Assembly: GCA_964548275.1 (NCBI GenBank)
Contig: CAZJQI010000011.1
Span: forward strand, 16,721-80,720
Direction of reading: 5' to 3'
Length of the DNA stretch: 64,000 bases
DNA from: JAUVUV01 sp964548275
GTDB taxonomy: Bacteria > Gemmatimonadota > Glassbacteria > GWA2-58-10
A model generated the notes under the pieces. That model searched no databases and was not told the origin of the DNA. It saw only the letters and a list, made by a program, of their open reading frames with translations. A program made the translations under genes and the position numbers. Below, piece by piece: positions 63,915 to 64,000 of this stretch. Position 1 is the stretch's first letter; each line of letters starts with the position of its first letter.

Positions 63915-64000
63915 TGGAGTGCACCCCTAAATCTGGACAGAGGGTACAGAGAATAAGTACATTGCCAGAAGGAACTGGAATGGAGGTTCTTCATGGCAAC
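63915..64000 (+). mobile_element. Left end of an IS3-like insertion sequence (cut by window edge)
   Basis: Starts TGGAGTGCACCCC, then AAATCTGGACAG, the usual form of IS3-family (IS150-like) terminal inverted repeats. GGAGG at about 63981 precedes an ATG at 63994 that would open the OrfA transposase gene. The rest lies outside the window, so its integrity is unknown. Confidence 0.6.

Overview
The window reads as a chromosome segment of an uncultured member of the Fibrobacterota-Chlorobiota-Bacteroidota (FCB) superphylum, outside Bacteroidota proper. Evidence: a TonB-dependent receptor, a large secreted protein with a type IX (T9SS) sorting-type C-terminus and a PorV-like outer membrane protein sit in one operon. 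Many secreted sugar-degradation families are present (GH20-like, GH36-like, DUF1080, DUF5107-TPR, DUF3604). Strong AGGAGG-type ribosome binding sites precede most genes, unlike typical Bacteroidota. Assignment to a Latescibacteria/Glassbacteria/KSB1-like lineage is inference from gene content only. No rRNA, tRNA or CRISPR array was seen.

Region 1 (0-11 kb) holds metabolic and secreted enzymes: a GH20-like glycosidase with an inserted carbohydrate-binding-like module, a DUF5107-TPR protein, glutamate dehydrogenase, an M14 carboxypeptidase, a DUF1080 protein and a PhoD-like phosphatase. Region 2 (11-18.8 kb) is the TonB receptor / T9SS cargo / PorV operon, closed by a strong terminator. Region 3 (19.2-25.6 kb) is a sigma-54 control region: an orphan receiver protein, two paralogous sigma-54 activators and an amidohydrolase. 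Two intergenic regions carry the same sigma-54 promoter and the same upstream palindromic element at exactly the same 65-nt spacing. No sensor kinase is encoded here.

Region 4 (25.8-37 kb) is accessory and rearranged. It has a GH36-like lipoprotein whose 3' end is duplicated on the far side of a metallophosphoesterase gene, and a frameshifted integron-integrase remnant. It also has a dockerin/beta-helix/glycosidase protein, two integron attC sites bounding a cassette with a PD-(D/E)XK-like protein, and a DUF3604 protein.

Region 5 (37-64 kb) is a large surface-glycan cluster: nucleotide-sugar dehydrogenase and epimerases, glycosyltransferases, two sugar aminotransferases, six methyltransferases, two radical SAM enzymes, two sulfotransferases, a flippase-like membrane protein and WbqC. 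Its most unusual part is a compact unit at 58.0-61.2 kb: a class II synthetase-like protein resembling amino acid:carrier-protein ligases, an acyl carrier protein, a DegT-type aminotransferase and a NeuD-type acyltransferase. Together they suggest that an amino acid activated on a carrier protein is placed on a surface sugar. The right edge cuts into an IS3-like insertion sequence.
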